64,000 nt of DNA. It comes from Bacteroidota bacterium (GTDB lineage: Bacteria; Bacteroidota; Bacteroidia; M30B66). Positions 26,360-36,287 of the stretch are shown here, piece after piece (positions within the stretch are counted from its first letter, which is position 1; every line of letters starts with the position of its first letter). Below the pieces are notes generated by a model. That model was not told the origin of the DNA and did not search any database. It saw only the letters and a program-made list of their open reading frames with translations. The stretch covers positions 62,001-126,000 of the forward strand of contig JAIXYK010000044.1 of the NCBI GenBank assembly GCA_027490225.1. Reading direction: 5' to 3'. Position numbers and translations under genes: made by a program.

Positions 26360-29053
26360 CTATTTACCAGCAACTACCCAGCGTTTTGTTTTACTTAAAT
26401 TTTTTGTTTTTAAATTAACCATATAAATACCTTCACTCAAGTTCAGCTCGCTTTTATTCAATTGAATCTGATTTGAATTAGCTACTTTATTTGTAAAATA
26501 AACCTCACGACCACTTAAATCAGTAATGCTCATGCTCAACAAAGGTTCCATGGAATCAAACGTGAGCATCGAAGCATCTTTAGAAGGATTAGGATAAATA
26601 CTGAAAGCAATTGCTTCATTATCACTTGTTCCTACTGTTTCGTCCCACAATGTATTCAATGTTGTATTTGTTACAATCGGCAAATTGAAGTCAAAATAAA
26701 TATAAGCAGTATTGGTTATTTCTGTTCCTAATGGAATATCTAACTTTCTATCAATAAAATACTTCACATAACCATGACTCAATGGTTCATTTACGAAACT
26801 ATCTGGTAACAATATGTTATTGAATGTAAATGTAACTTCTCCTGCACCTGTAATTGTATATGTTAATGGGTGACTTGCTCCATCAAATCTAAATGTTGTA
26901 ACATCTAAATCCGAATCTAAAGTATCTCTAATCACAACCGTAAATGCTGTATCTGTTCCCGTATTTTGGAATCTTATTAAGTAATTTAAAGTTGTGTCTT
27001 GAGGTGTAATTTTCCCTTGTACACCAGTTCCTCTAGGAGTAACTGCTTTGTCATTCGGGTCATAAGAACCTGAAATTAAACGTGCATAATAATCAGAATT
27101 GTTAGCAGGTGTTGCATCATTCCCAACTAAAGTAGCAGTTGCAGTAGCACTTACAGAATCTCCTAAAACTGCATTCACAGGCATTTGGCTATACAAATAA
27201 AATAACCTGCTTGTTTGTGGTGGTATTGGTGATACATTCCAAGTTGCAGTTTGTGTTGCAGCATTGTATGAACTAACTGCAGGACTAGCTCCTGTGTAAG
27301 TTACCAAAGCATCATGCGTAAATGTTAGAACGGGTCCTACCGAAGTTGTACCGTTGTTTGTAACATATACATACCATGTCATTGGGAAACCTGGTCTTGC
27401 AGGTCCACTTCCTACATAAACACTTACATCATTGAATACTGAATCAGGTTCTAAGTAAAAATTGTTTCCATTATAAGCAGAACCTGGCGTTGATGCAGAA
27501 ACTGCAATTTCAGCTGGACTAGAAGGACAGATTTGATTCCAGTTATTAGGTGTGTAAACTGTTAGATTGTAATTTCCAGCATCGGCTTGAATACTATAAT
27601 TACCATTTGCATCAGAATATCCATAATGGTAACCCGGAGCAGCATTTACCAAAACATTTGGCAAACCAGCTTCACCACCATCTTGCACGCAATTACCATT
27701 TAAGTCATTAAATATTTTCCCGTTTATTAACACATCACAAGCAACAGGCTCATCCAAGAAATAATAATCAGCACCAGTACATCCATTTGCATCTTGTACT
27801 TGAACATAATAATATCCTATTGGTAAATTCTGAATATTGGCAGTTGTTGTAGCATTGCTCCAAACGTATGTATATGGCGCTGTGCCTCCTGTAACTTGTG
27901 CTTGTAGTTCACCATTTGCAATTCCGCAACTTGGTGCAGTTTCAGTAATATTCACCTCTAGTGGACTCGTATTTTGAACGTATTTGTAAGCCGTTAAAGA
28001 ACAACCAGCGTTATCTGTAATTATCACATTATAGCTACCAGCTGAAAGTCCAGTTACATCTTGCGTTGTAGCACCATTACTCCAAACATACGTATAAGGA
28101 GAAACCCCTCCAGTAACTGTTAAATTAACACCACCGTTTGAATTGGAACAAACTGCATTTGTAATTAGGCTTGTTGCTTGTAAATAGTTAGGACCAGCAG
28201 GAACATTTACCCATTGCTGGCGCGTACAACCAACAGCATCAGTAATGGTACAAGTGTAATAAGATGGACTCAAACCTGTAGCTGTTGCTCCAAATTGAGC
28301 AGGAATTGTATTCCAAACATAAGAATAAGGAGCGGTTCCATTTACAGCAATTACTGTGGCAGTTCCATCAAAACAATTTGATGCAGTGGCAGTTGATGTT
28401 GCAGTAATTGGAGAATTTGAATTTACATAAAAACCTTCTTGATTTGAAGTTCCTGCAGTTCCAATACCATCAACAAAACATCCGTTTCCATCTGTAACAG
28501 TAACAGAATAAACTCCTGCTACTATATTGGAAATAGAATCTTTGCCAACCGTTAAATTCAGGTGATTTTCTCCATTAGTCCATTCAAAACTATATGGCCC
28601 TGTTGCATCAGCTGAAGTGTCAACTACTGTTACAACTACTTTCCCATCAGCATTAGCGCAAGTTGCAGAAGTAATTTGTGGTGTCAAGTTGAAAGGGCCT
28701 TGAATCCAAACTGTAAAGTAACCCTGAATTGGAGTTGGTTGTGTTGAGTCGTAAATTCTTAAAAAATAATAGCCTGGAGCCAAACCAGATGCAGAAAGCC
28801 CTGTAGCAACAGTGTCCATATTATTGCCACCAACTGGGGAATTACCTCCGTATTGAATCCAATAAACATCATAAGGAGCAACACCTCCTGAAACAGAAAC
28901 GGTTGCAGAACCATCATTCTGACAAGAAGGTGTTTGAGACACCAGTGTTGTTAAAAGATTTGTTTGTGATTTAGATGATAATGAACAAAGAATGCTAAGA
29001 AAGAGAATTGGAATATATTTTCTAATTCTTTGATTTTGTAAAAGTTGAATCAT
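26360..29053 (-). CDS. Secreted SprB-repeat protein with T9SS type-A CTD
   Basis: The 897-residue protein has a signal peptide (1-30), then about five SprB-like repeats (about 35-430) with the pattern A-x-C-x-x-x-D/N-G...G-G-x-x-P-Y-x-Y-x-W-S/N-x-G, for example GGVSPYTYVWSNGATTQ. Next come a Cna-B/SdrD-like segment (FNDLNGNCVQDGGEAGLPNV) and a YDPNDK region (about 665-800), which is common in Bacteroidota secreted proteins. A type-A sorting domain ends the protein (IYPNPSKDAS, ...GIYMVNLKT). SprB repeats are found in the mobile gliding adhesin, but this protein is far smaller than SprB; adhesin is an inference. Its own terminator follows. Confidence 0.88.
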   Translation of the reverse strand: MIQLLQNQRIRKYIPILFLSILCSLSSKSQTNLLTTLVSQTPSCQNDGSATVSVSGGVAPYDVYWIQYGGNSPVGGNNMDTVATGLSASGLAPGYYFLRIYDSTQPTPIQGYFTVWIQGPFNLTPQITSATCANADGKVVVTVVDTSADATGPYSFEWTNGENHLNLTVGKDSISNIVAGVYSVTVTDGNGCFVDGIGTAGTSNQEGFYVNSNSPITATSTATASNCFDGTATVIAVNGTAPYSYVWNTIPAQFGATATGLSPSYYTCTITDAVGCTRQQWVNVPAGPNYLQATSLITNAVCSNSNGGVNLTVTGGVSPYTYVWSNGATTQDVTGLSAGSYNVIITDNAGCSLTAYKYVQNTSPLEVNITETAPSCGIANGELQAQVTGGTAPYTYVWSNATTTANIQNLPIGYYYVQVQDANGCTGADYYFLDEPVACDVLINGKIFNDLNGNCVQDGGEAGLPNVLVNAAPGYHYGYSDANGNYSIQADAGNYNLTVYTPNNWNQICPSSPAEIAVSASTPGSAYNGNNFYLEPDSVFNDVSVYVGSGPARPGFPMTWYVYVTNNGTTSVGPVLTFTHDALVTYTGASPAVSSYNAATQTATWNVSPIPPQTSRLFYLYSQMPVNAVLGDSVSATATATLVGNDATPANNSDYYARLISGSYDPNDKAVTPRGTGVQGKITPQDTTLNYLIRFQNTGTDTAFTVVIRDTLDSDLDVTTFRFDGASHPLTYTITGAGEVTFTFNNILLPDSFVNEPLSHGYVKYFIDRKLDIPLGTEITNTAYIYFDFNLPIVTNTTLNTLWDETVGTSDNEAIAFSIYPNPSKDASMLTFDSMEPLLSMSITDLSGREVYFTNKVANSNQIQLNKSELNLSEGIYMVNLKTKNLSKTKRWVVAGK

Positions 29054-29166
29054 GTTAAAGTAGGTTATGGTTGGTTTAAGTGGTGCAAATTACAATTAAA
29101 CAATTAGTTACTTGCACTAATGTAAGTTTCATTTAACTTTTAAAATAAAATAAGCAGTTTAGAAAA

Positions 29167-29193
29167 CAAAAAAGCCCCGAGTTACCGGGGCTT
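29167..29193 (-). terminator. Terminator of the tRNA-His gene
   Basis: On the minus strand AAGCCCCG and CGGGGCTT form an 8-base stem with a 6-base loop, immediately followed by a T-run. It starts two bases after the end of the tRNA. Confidence 0.9.
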
Positions 29194-29194
29194 G

Positions 29195-29269
29195 GGTGGA
29201 CAATGGGGATCGAACCCACGACCTCTAGAACCACAATCTAGCGCTCTAACCGACTGAGCTATGACCACC
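29195..29269 (-). tRNA. tRNA-His (anticodon GTG)
   Basis: The minus strand folds into a complete cloverleaf. The anticodon stem CTAGA/TCTAG encloses loop TTGTGGT with GTG, which reads CAC and CAT. An additional G at the 5' end pairs with C73, as in all tRNA-His genes, and the T-loop is TTCGATC. CCA is not encoded (CAA follows position 73). The acceptor stem has one T-T mismatch at 5:68. Confidence 0.95.
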
Positions 29270-29504
29270 GTTTTTTGAGACCGCAAATATATTAAATCTT
29301 ACAATTCATATTCATTGCGATATTTTTTTGTTAAATTATTTTTGATTTTATTGCCTTTTAGAATTGAATATCTGCAATAAAATACTTATTATCATAAAGT
29401 TACATAATTAATTAATTTTGCATTTATATGCTTAGTTTTGTGAATAAAGCAATAAATAAGTCTAATATCTATTCATTACTTTATATTATCTTTACGCCTT
29501 CGAA

Positions 29505-30815
29505 ATGATATCAGACGTACTTTTAACCTTATTACTAGTTTTATTAAATGGCTTTTTTGTTGCTGCAGAATTTGCACTAGTTAAGGTAAGACACTCACAA
29601 ATAGACTTGAAGGCTTCTCAAGGAAGCAATGTTGCAAGAATTTCTAAACAAATTGTAGAAAATCTGGATGGATACCTGAGCGCTTGTCAATTAGGAATTA
29701 CACTGGCAAGTTTAGCACTCGGTTGGATTGGCGAAAGAGTCGTTGCCAATATAGTAATTGCTCTTTTTGATTTTTTCCATAGTTCAATTGACACTTTAAC
29801 AGTTCACCAAATCTCAATTCCCATTGCGTTTACCCTTATTACGGTACTTCATATTGTTTTTGGCGAACAGGTACCCAAAACAGCCGCAATAAGGAAACCT
29901 CTACCTGTTACATTACTGATTGCCATACCTTTAAGGGTATTTTACATTGTTTTAAGGCCGTTTATTTGGACCTTAAATGGTTTATCAAACTTAACATTAA
30001 AATTATTTGGTTTAAAGTCGGGCGAACATTCTGAAATACATACAGAAGAAGAATTACGAATGATTTTGACTGAATCAGAAGAAGGAGGAGCAATTAAGCC
30101 ATCTGAACACGAGCTGATTCAAAATGTTTTTGAGTTCGACGACAGGGTTGTGAAACATATATATGTGCCAAGAACTCGTGTAGTGGCTTTGGATATTGAC
30201 GAAGAAGTAGAAATAATAATTGATAAAGTTATAGAAGAAGGTTACTCCAGACTCCCTGTTTATAAAGACTCAATCGATAATATAATTGGTATAATTCACG
30301 CAAAAGATTTAATAAGATCAATTAGAACCAAAAAAATTACCGATATAAATCCATTGTTAAGACCTGCTTATTATGTTCCTCTGAGCAAACAAGTAAACGA
30401 TTTGTTAAGAGAATTGCAGAGACAACATATTCAAATGGCCATTGTGACTAATGAGTTTGGAGGTACCGAAGGAATTGTAACAATGGAAGATATCATTGAA
30501 GAATTGGTAGGTGAAATTCAAGATGAATACGATGAAGAAAAACCTTCAGTTGAAAAGAAATCCGAAACAGAGTACATTGTAAATGCAACAGCATCCATTG
30601 GCGACGTAAATGACCTTCTGCCAATTGCTTTAGAAGAAAGTCCCGACTACGAGACAATTTCAGGACTTGTAAATAAAATATTTGGAGGTATTCCTGCAGT
30701 AAATGAAAAAGCAAGTTTTGGAGGATACGATATTACCATTATAAAGCGTCAAAAACACAGTGTTGAACAAGTCAAGCTAGTTATACCTGATAATGAACTA
30801 ATGAACTCTAATTGA
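29505..30815 (+). CDS. CorC/HlyC/TlyC-family (CNNM-CBS) membrane protein
   Basis: This 436-residue protein has the usual CNNM order: a DUF21 membrane domain with four helices (about 1-190; AEFALVKVRHSQ, ASLALGWIGE, HIVFGEQVPKTAA), a CBS pair (about 205-325, FEFDDRVVKHIYVPRTRV, GYSRLPVYKDS, TEGIVTMEDIIEEL) and a CorC_HlyC transporter-associated domain (about 345-430). Family members are linked to magnesium or cobalt transport; the haemolysin name is historical. An imperfect -7 box, TATCTTTA, lies at 29487-29494. Confidence 0.93.
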   Translation: MISDVLLTLLLVLLNGFFVAAEFALVKVRHSQIDLKASQGSNVARISKQIVENLDGYLSACQLGITLASLALGWIGERVVANIVIALFDFFHSSIDTLTVHQISIPIAFTLITVLHIVFGEQVPKTAAIRKPLPVTLLIAIPLRVFYIVLRPFIWTLNGLSNLTLKLFGLKSGEHSEIHTEEELRMILTESEEGGAIKPSEHELIQNVFEFDDRVVKHIYVPRTRVVALDIDEEVEIIIDKVIEEGYSRLPVYKDSIDNIIGIIHAKDLIRSIRTKKITDINPLLRPAYYVPLSKQVNDLLRELQRQHIQMAIVTNEFGGTEGIVTMEDIIEELVGEIQDEYDEEKPSVEKKSETEYIVNATASIGDVNDLLPIALEESPDYETISGLVNKIFGGIPAVNEKASFGGYDITIIKRQKHSVEQVKLVIPDNELMNSN

Positions 30816-30997
30816 TAATTTTAGAAACCATAAAGGAATTCACCTCGTAAGCCAAGTATAAATGTTCCGTTTGGAGTCTATTATACAAAAACAAACATTC
30901 AAATTAAGTAATCTAAATTATCTAAGAAATACTTAGACTTTTTTAGAATTTCGCTTTTCTGATGTTTTTTGAATAATAACATGTAAATTCATCGCCT

Positions 30998-32176
30998 GTG
31001 AACATTGTCCCTAAATATAATATTCTGATGCTATCTGCTTGGTATCCAACAGATAAGAATCCATTTCTAGGCATTTTTGTTAAACGACACGCCGAGGCAA
31101 TTGCCTTAAAACACAATGTTTACCTCTTGCACGTTACTGTTGATAACGAAATGAAAGAGAAAGAATTTAGAATTCAAAAAAAACAATCAGGACAGCTTAC
31201 AGAAATCATTATTTATTACGGAAAATCAAAACGTAAATCAAATCTATTTAATCAAATTAAAAATTACAACATTCTCAATAAACACTACACTTTCGGATTA
31301 AATAAATACCTTGAATCTGATGTAAAATTTGATTTAGTTCATCTAAATATTGCTTGGCCATTAGGCTTAATTGCTAAATCAATTTCTGATCAACTTAAAA
31401 TTCCTGCCATACTTTCAGAACATTGGACTGGTTATTTGCCAGAAGACGGAAGATATAAGGGCGCTTTTTTAAAATATGTAACTAAGAAAATTGTTAAAAG
31501 GGCTAAAGCCATTACAACTGTTTCTAATCATTTAGCGAATCAAATGATTTCCCATGGCCTAAAAGGAAATTACATCACAATTTCTAATGTGGTAGATACT
31601 GAATTATTCAGTTATAAAAAGAATGATGGAAATAAAGTAACATTGATACATGTGAGTTCATTAGATGATGCACAAAAAAATGTTACAGGTCTATTGAAAG
31701 CTTTTCAAAAAATCAAGAAAAAGCACAATGAATTAGAATTAATAATTGTAGGCGCTGGTCATAATGAACAAGTAATTAAAAGACTTTCAAACGAATTAGG
31801 TTTAACTACCAGAGGAGTGACTTTTGTAGGGCAAAAAACAGAAAATGAATTAGCTGACTATTTTCAGCAATCAGACGCTTTAATTTTGAATAGCTTATAT
31901 GAAAATCAACCTGTAGTTATGCTGGAAGCACTTTGCTGCGGAATTCCTGTAATTTCATCTGAAGTCGGCGGAATTAGTGAAAATATAAACCCCGAAAATG
32001 GAATACTTTTTAAACCCAATGACGAAAATGAGCTTGTACAAGCAATAGAAAATTACATTATTAAAAAAGACAGCTATAATTCTTTGCAAATACAAAAGTG
32101 GGCGATGGAGCGTTATAGCAAAAATATAATTGCAGATGAATTCGATAAACTCTTTCAGTCTGTAGTAAAGAAATGA
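30998..32176 (+). CDS. Family 4 (group 1) glycosyltransferase
   Basis: The 392-residue GT-B protein has an N-terminal acceptor domain (LMLSAWYPTDKNPFLGIFVKRH) and a C-terminal donor domain with the EX7E-type motif in ENQPVVMLEALCCGIPVISS. Start is GTG at 30998. It begins a four-gene polysaccharide block: the stop overlaps the flippase start by four bases. It probably adds a sugar to a lipid-linked repeat unit; donor and acceptor are not known. Confidence 0.9.
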   Translation: MNIVPKYNILMLSAWYPTDKNPFLGIFVKRHAEAIALKHNVYLLHVTVDNEMKEKEFRIQKKQSGQLTEIIIYYGKSKRKSNLFNQIKNYNILNKHYTFGLNKYLESDVKFDLVHLNIAWPLGLIAKSISDQLKIPAILSEHWTGYLPEDGRYKGAFLKYVTKKIVKRAKAITTVSNHLANQMISHGLKGNYITISNVVDTELFSYKKNDGNKVTLIHVSSLDDAQKNVTGLLKAFQKIKKKHNELELIIVGAGHNEQVIKRLSNELGLTTRGVTFVGQKTENELADYFQQSDALILNSLYENQPVVMLEALCCGIPVISSEVGGISENINPENGILFKPNDENELVQAIENYIIKKDSYNSLQIQKWAMERYSKNIIADEFDKLFQSVVKK

Positions 32177-33438
32177 TTCAACTTATAACAAAAACTTTTT
32201 TTAGTAGAATTCTTTCTGCAGTATTTAATTTCCTAACAATAATCTTACTTTCAAAAGGTCTCGGACCCGAAGGAAAAGGCATTAGTTCACAAATCATAGC
32301 TGTTATTGCTGTTATTCAAATTATCTGCGATTTAATGGGTGGAGCAGCGCTCGTTTTTCTTGGGGCAAGAAAATCAATCTTATCATTACTTATTCCCTCT
32401 TATACATTTTCCTTAATAATACTAATAACAGCCTATGTTTGGTTTCAATTTTTCCCAATATCGAATTTTAATTTCCCAATATTTCATATTATTATTCTAA
32501 GTTTTGTTTCAACTACTTTAAACCAACATTACCATTTATTAAATAGCAGAGAAAAATTTCAAATCGTAAACCTACTCAGCGTTGCTCAAGCTGCATTAAT
32601 CGTACTGTTTATCTACATTCTACCTTTAAAAACAGTAGGCATTTCTGTCTATTTATCAGCACTTTATATTGGCTGGTGTGTTCCTTGGCTAATAAGTTTA
32701 TACATTTTGTATTTACTTTCAAAAAATGACAAACCTTTCGAAAAAGAAACCTGGAAACAAATATTTAAATTCGGAAAACTCAATCAGTTAGGACATATTA
32801 TTCAATTCTCTACCCAAAGATTTGCATACATTTTCTTACCTGTTTACACTTTAGGTATTTATTCAAATGCAGTAACCATATCAGAATCAATTTGGATGTT
32901 TGCCGCTAGCATTGCAACCATTCAATATGGTAAAATAGCAAACATGAATGAGAAAGATGAAGCTGTAAAATTCTCCCTTTCTTTATTGAAATTAACACTC
33001 GTTATTACTACAATTATTGTTGTGTTTGTTGCCCTTTTACCTGATGAATTATATGTTTGGTTGTTTGGCCCCGAATTCAAAGGAGTCAAAGAAGCATTGT
33101 TACCTTTATTACCCGGCATAGTTGCAATTGGTGGTTACTTAATTATTGGTCACTTCTATTCAGGGATAGGGCAATTTTATAAAAACAATTATGCCATGCT
33201 TGCCGGTCTAATTTTCACTTGTAGTTCTTGGTTAATAATTAAGTATATGCTCAAATCTGAAATCAATTATACTACAGCAGCATATATCACATGTTTATCT
33301 AATGTTTGTACATTTATTTTTGTTATTTTGTTATTTAAAACCGAATTTAAAATTAGTTGGAAAATGCTGCTGCCTGGCAAACAAGAATATAACTTAACAA
33401 TGTCCTATTTAAAAATATTCAATGGGAAAAATAAATAA
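32173..33438 (+). CDS. Polysaccharide flippase-like membrane protein (Wzx/MOP family)
   Basis: A 421-residue protein with about 12 hydrophobic segments and a typical MOP/polysaccharide-synthesis start (FFSRILSAVFNFLTIILLSKGLGPEGKGISS). It most likely moves lipid-linked oligosaccharides across the inner membrane. It overlaps the GT4 gene by four bases and the methyltransferase gene by 17 bases, so the cluster is tightly coupled. No polymerase or ligase is visible nearby. Confidence 0.85.
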   Translation: MIQLITKTFFSRILSAVFNFLTIILLSKGLGPEGKGISSQIIAVIAVIQIICDLMGGAALVFLGARKSILSLLIPSYTFSLIILITAYVWFQFFPISNFNFPIFHIIILSFVSTTLNQHYHLLNSREKFQIVNLLSVAQAALIVLFIYILPLKTVGISVYLSALYIGWCVPWLISLYILYLLSKNDKPFEKETWKQIFKFGKLNQLGHIIQFSTQRFAYIFLPVYTLGIYSNAVTISESIWMFAASIATIQYGKIANMNEKDEAVKFSLSLLKLTLVITTIIVVFVALLPDELYVWLFGPEFKGVKEALLPLLPGIVAIGGYLIIGHFYSGIGQFYKNNYAMLAGLIFTCSSWLIIKYMLKSEINYTTAAYITCLSNVCTFIFVILLFKTEFKISWKMLLPGKQEYNLTMSYLKIFNGKNK

Positions 33439-34231
33439 ACTATTAAAAGGAATAAAAATGCTGGTTCAACAACCTGCATTAATCAATGAAATTATTGATA
33501 ACGAAGACTTTCATGAAAAAGAAGTCATTAAAAATTATGGATTAAATAGTGGATTAAAAGAAATTAGTTTTTTTGATTTATTGAATGATAATAAAGTATC
33601 CATTAATAATTTTGCATTCCTGGATGGAGGAAGTTTACCTACAGACTTGTCATTAATTCAACTGATTGCAAAAAAAATAAATGCAAAAAATTATTTTGAA
33701 ATTGGAACATGGAGAGGAGAAAGTGTAACAGCTGCAAGACAAGTAGTTGATAACTGTATCACATTCAACTTATCTAAAAAGCAAATGCAAGAAAGAAACT
33801 GGAATGAAAAATATATTGATTTGCATGGCTACTTTTCAAAGAAAGACAGTTCTATTATTCATTTAGAAGGTGACTCCCGAAATTTTGATTTTAATGATTT
33901 TTATAACAAACAAGACCTTGTGTTTATAGATGGTGACCATCATTTCGATAGCGTAGTAAATGATACCAAAATAGCATTTAAGCTTATTAAGAAAGAAACA
34001 GGCGCTATTATTTGGCACGATTACGCACACACGCCCGAAGATGTTCGTTGGAATGTATTAAACGCAATACTGGAAGGAACTCCAAACGATTACAAAAACA
34101 AGTTGGTAGCAGTTTCAAATACGATGTGTTGTGCTTTTTTGCCATTTGATTTACCTAAGCAAGAAAGAGAATTCCCTAAAACTCCAAATCAGTTTTTTAC
34201 TGTTGAAATTTTATCTAATAAACATCCCTAA
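33422..34231 (+). CDS. Class I SAM-dependent methyltransferase (Methyltransf_24-like)
   Basis: The 269-residue protein shows a SAM-binding glycine motif in YFEIGTWRGESV (about residue 93-104), an acidic DLVFIDGDHHFDS motif (about 160-172) and an IIWHDYAHT segment, which together mark class I enzymes of the Methyltransf_24 type, often involved in O-methylation of sugars. The first ~60 residues are not conserved. It overlaps the flippase gene and its stop TAA overlaps the asnB-like ATG by one base (TAATG). The target is probably a sugar of the exported glycan. Confidence 0.8.
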   Translation: MGKINKLLKGIKMLVQQPALINEIIDNEDFHEKEVIKNYGLNSGLKEISFFDLLNDNKVSINNFAFLDGGSLPTDLSLIQLIAKKINAKNYFEIGTWRGESVTAARQVVDNCITFNLSKKQMQERNWNEKYIDLHGYFSKKDSSIIHLEGDSRNFDFNDFYNKQDLVFIDGDHHFDSVVNDTKIAFKLIKKETGAIIWHDYAHTPEDVRWNVLNAILEGTPNDYKNKLVAVSNTMCCAFLPFDLPKQEREFPKTPNQFFTVEILSNKHP

Positions 34232-36198
34232 TGTGCGGAATAGCTGGACTATTTGGGAAAAATAAAATTGAAGTTGATGATCTTAAAAAGATGATCAATA
34301 AGTTAAAGCACCGCGGACCTGACGGTGATGGGCTTGTTTTATTTTCAGAAAAAAATTCTTTCCCGGTTGTAGGCGCAGAAACTGCTCATAATATTATAAA
34401 TACAAATTTTAATTATACCCCAAATTCAGAAAGAATATTTGATAGCAATATTGCTGACGGAGGTTTTGCTCACCGAAGACTCTCAATAATAGATCTGGAA
34501 GCCTCGGGACACCAGCCAATGTGCTCCATTGATAAAAGATATTGGATTACTTTTAATGGAGAATTATACAATTATACCGAAATTAAAAATAAACTCATTG
34601 ATTTAGGATATCCATTTGTTTCTAATTCAGATACAGAAGTTGTCCTTTATTCATTTGTACATTTTAAAGAAAAATGTCTTGATTTGTTTAATGGAATGTG
34701 GGCTTTTTCCATTTACGATACCCAAGAAAAAATAATATTTTCGGCAAGAGACAGATTTGGTGTCAAGCCCTTTTATTACTCATTAAACAGAGATTTTTTT
34801 GCATTTGCTTCCGAACAAAAGGCATTAAATGCAACTGACAAATTTGAAACTAGAATAAATGAAAATGCCGTTTTTGACTTTTTTGTATTTAATAAAATTG
34901 AAAATGAAGAAACCGGATTTTTTGAAAACATCCACGAGCTGTTTCCTGGCCATTATTTAACATTCAACATAAATTCTTGGGAAATAAAAACCAGAAAATG
35001 GTATGAATTGAAATTTTCTCAACTAAGAGAAAAATTTGATTTGAAGAAATATGAGCAAGCTGTATCCGAAGTAAATAGCCTTTTTGAAGATGCCATAAGA
35101 ATTAGACTTAGGTCTGACGTTCCTGTTGGCGCTTGCTTGAGCGGAGGAATAGACAGTTCTGCAATTGTTGGAATGATGCGAAAAATTCTTCCCCAGGAGA
35201 ATATAAATGTCTACACGGCTTCATTTCCAAATGAATCAATTGATGAAACTAGATTTGCTGAAATTGTTGCAAAACATAACAATGTAAATCAGTTTTTTAT
35301 ATATCCAAAAGCTGAAAATTTAATTAAAGAATTAGTTGATTTAACAGTATGTCAAGACATTCCTATTTGGTCTACAAGCACTTATGCCCAATATAGTGTT
35401 CTAAAAAAAGTAAAAGAAACTGGAATAAAAGTAGTACTAGACGGACAAGGAGGAGATGAAATATTTGGAGGTTATGCTCAGCACAACTCATTTTTCTGGA
35501 AAGGACTTAATTGGAGTGATTTTGCTGCGGCCATAAAGAAAAATGGAGGAAAATCAGCACTAACGTTTCATTTAAAACAACAATTAATTTATAACCACCA
35601 AAATAAATTGCCAGGTTCTGTAAAATCAATGGTTTATAAAAACTACTTCAAAGATTTATTGTTTTTAAATAACGATTTTTTCGAAAATAACATTTCCAGA
35701 TTCAATCATTCAAATAAAATTTCATCTAATTTAAATCAAAAATTAGCCGATGAAATGCAGAATACTTCGCTAAAATCATATTTAAAATGCGAAGATAGAT
35801 GCGCCATGTGGCATGGAATAGAAGCAAGAACTCCTTTTGCTGATGACCATAAATTAATTGAAGCTGTTTTTAATTTACCTGAAGTTTACAAAATAGGTTT
35901 TGGCAATAACAAACAATTACTTAGAGATGCGACCAAAAATATACTTCCTCCTGAAATCTTTAATAGGAAAGATAAATTAGGATACGCTACGCCAAACAAT
36001 AAATGGTTAAATGAAATTTCAAGTAGTTTCTTCGATAACTTTAATGAAGATATTAGTCCATACTTGAATGTTCAACTTCTAAAAAAGAATTATAAAAACT
36101 TCTTCTCACCGAAGAGCAACCATGATAACGGAAGAATTTTCAAGTATTTGAGTTTTGCCATTTGGATAAATGAGGTGAAGAAAAATAATATTAATTGA
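34231..36198 (+). CDS. Glutamine-hydrolysing asparagine synthase-like enzyme
   Basis: The N-terminal domain begins with C2 (MCGIAGLFG), the nucleophile of class II glutamine amidotransferases, and has HRRLSIID, HQPM and NGELYNY. The C-terminal synthetase domain has the ATP pyrophosphatase loop SGGIDSS at 304-310 and DGQGGDEIFGGY. Length of 655 residues is normal. In glycan clusters such proteins often amidate a sugar carboxylate instead of making asparagine; its place after GT4, flippase and methyltransferase favours that, so I withhold asnB as a symbol. Confidence 0.88.
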   Translation: MCGIAGLFGKNKIEVDDLKKMINKLKHRGPDGDGLVLFSEKNSFPVVGAETAHNIINTNFNYTPNSERIFDSNIADGGFAHRRLSIIDLEASGHQPMCSIDKRYWITFNGELYNYTEIKNKLIDLGYPFVSNSDTEVVLYSFVHFKEKCLDLFNGMWAFSIYDTQEKIIFSARDRFGVKPFYYSLNRDFFAFASEQKALNATDKFETRINENAVFDFFVFNKIENEETGFFENIHELFPGHYLTFNINSWEIKTRKWYELKFSQLREKFDLKKYEQAVSEVNSLFEDAIRIRLRSDVPVGACLSGGIDSSAIVGMMRKILPQENINVYTASFPNESIDETRFAEIVAKHNNVNQFFIYPKAENLIKELVDLTVCQDIPIWSTSTYAQYSVLKKVKETGIKVVLDGQGGDEIFGGYAQHNSFFWKGLNWSDFAAAIKKNGGKSALTFHLKQQLIYNHQNKLPGSVKSMVYKNYFKDLLFLNNDFFENNISRFNHSNKISSNLNQKLADEMQNTSLKSYLKCEDRCAMWHGIEARTPFADDHKLIEAVFNLPEVYKIGFGNNKQLLRDATKNILPPEIFNRKDKLGYATPNNKWLNEISSSFFDNFNEDISPYLNVQLLKKNYKNFFSPKSNHDNGRIFKYLSFAIWINEVKKNNIN

Positions 36199-36246
36199 AG
36201 ATATCATAAAAATTATCAAATTCATAATTTGAAATCCTTTTTTGAT

Positions 36247-36254
36247 TAAGTTTG
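36247..36254 (+). promoter_or_regulatory. Putative -7 promoter box of the BNR-repeat T9SS protein
   Basis: TAAGTTTG matches TAnnTTTG and lies 33 bases before the ATG at 36288. A TTTG at 36228-36231 is a weak -33 candidate with a short spacer. Confidence 0.45.
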
Positions 36255-36287
36255 CGTTTTTACACGCCTAAAATTTATATACTACTC

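Noticed and set aside
26360-29053. SprB orthologue
   Set aside because: It has SprB-like repeats but is a fraction of the length, and the surrounding sprC/D/F genes are absent.
34231-36198. Gene symbol asnB
   Set aside because: Motifs match, but location in a glycan cluster makes a sugar-amidating role equally likely.
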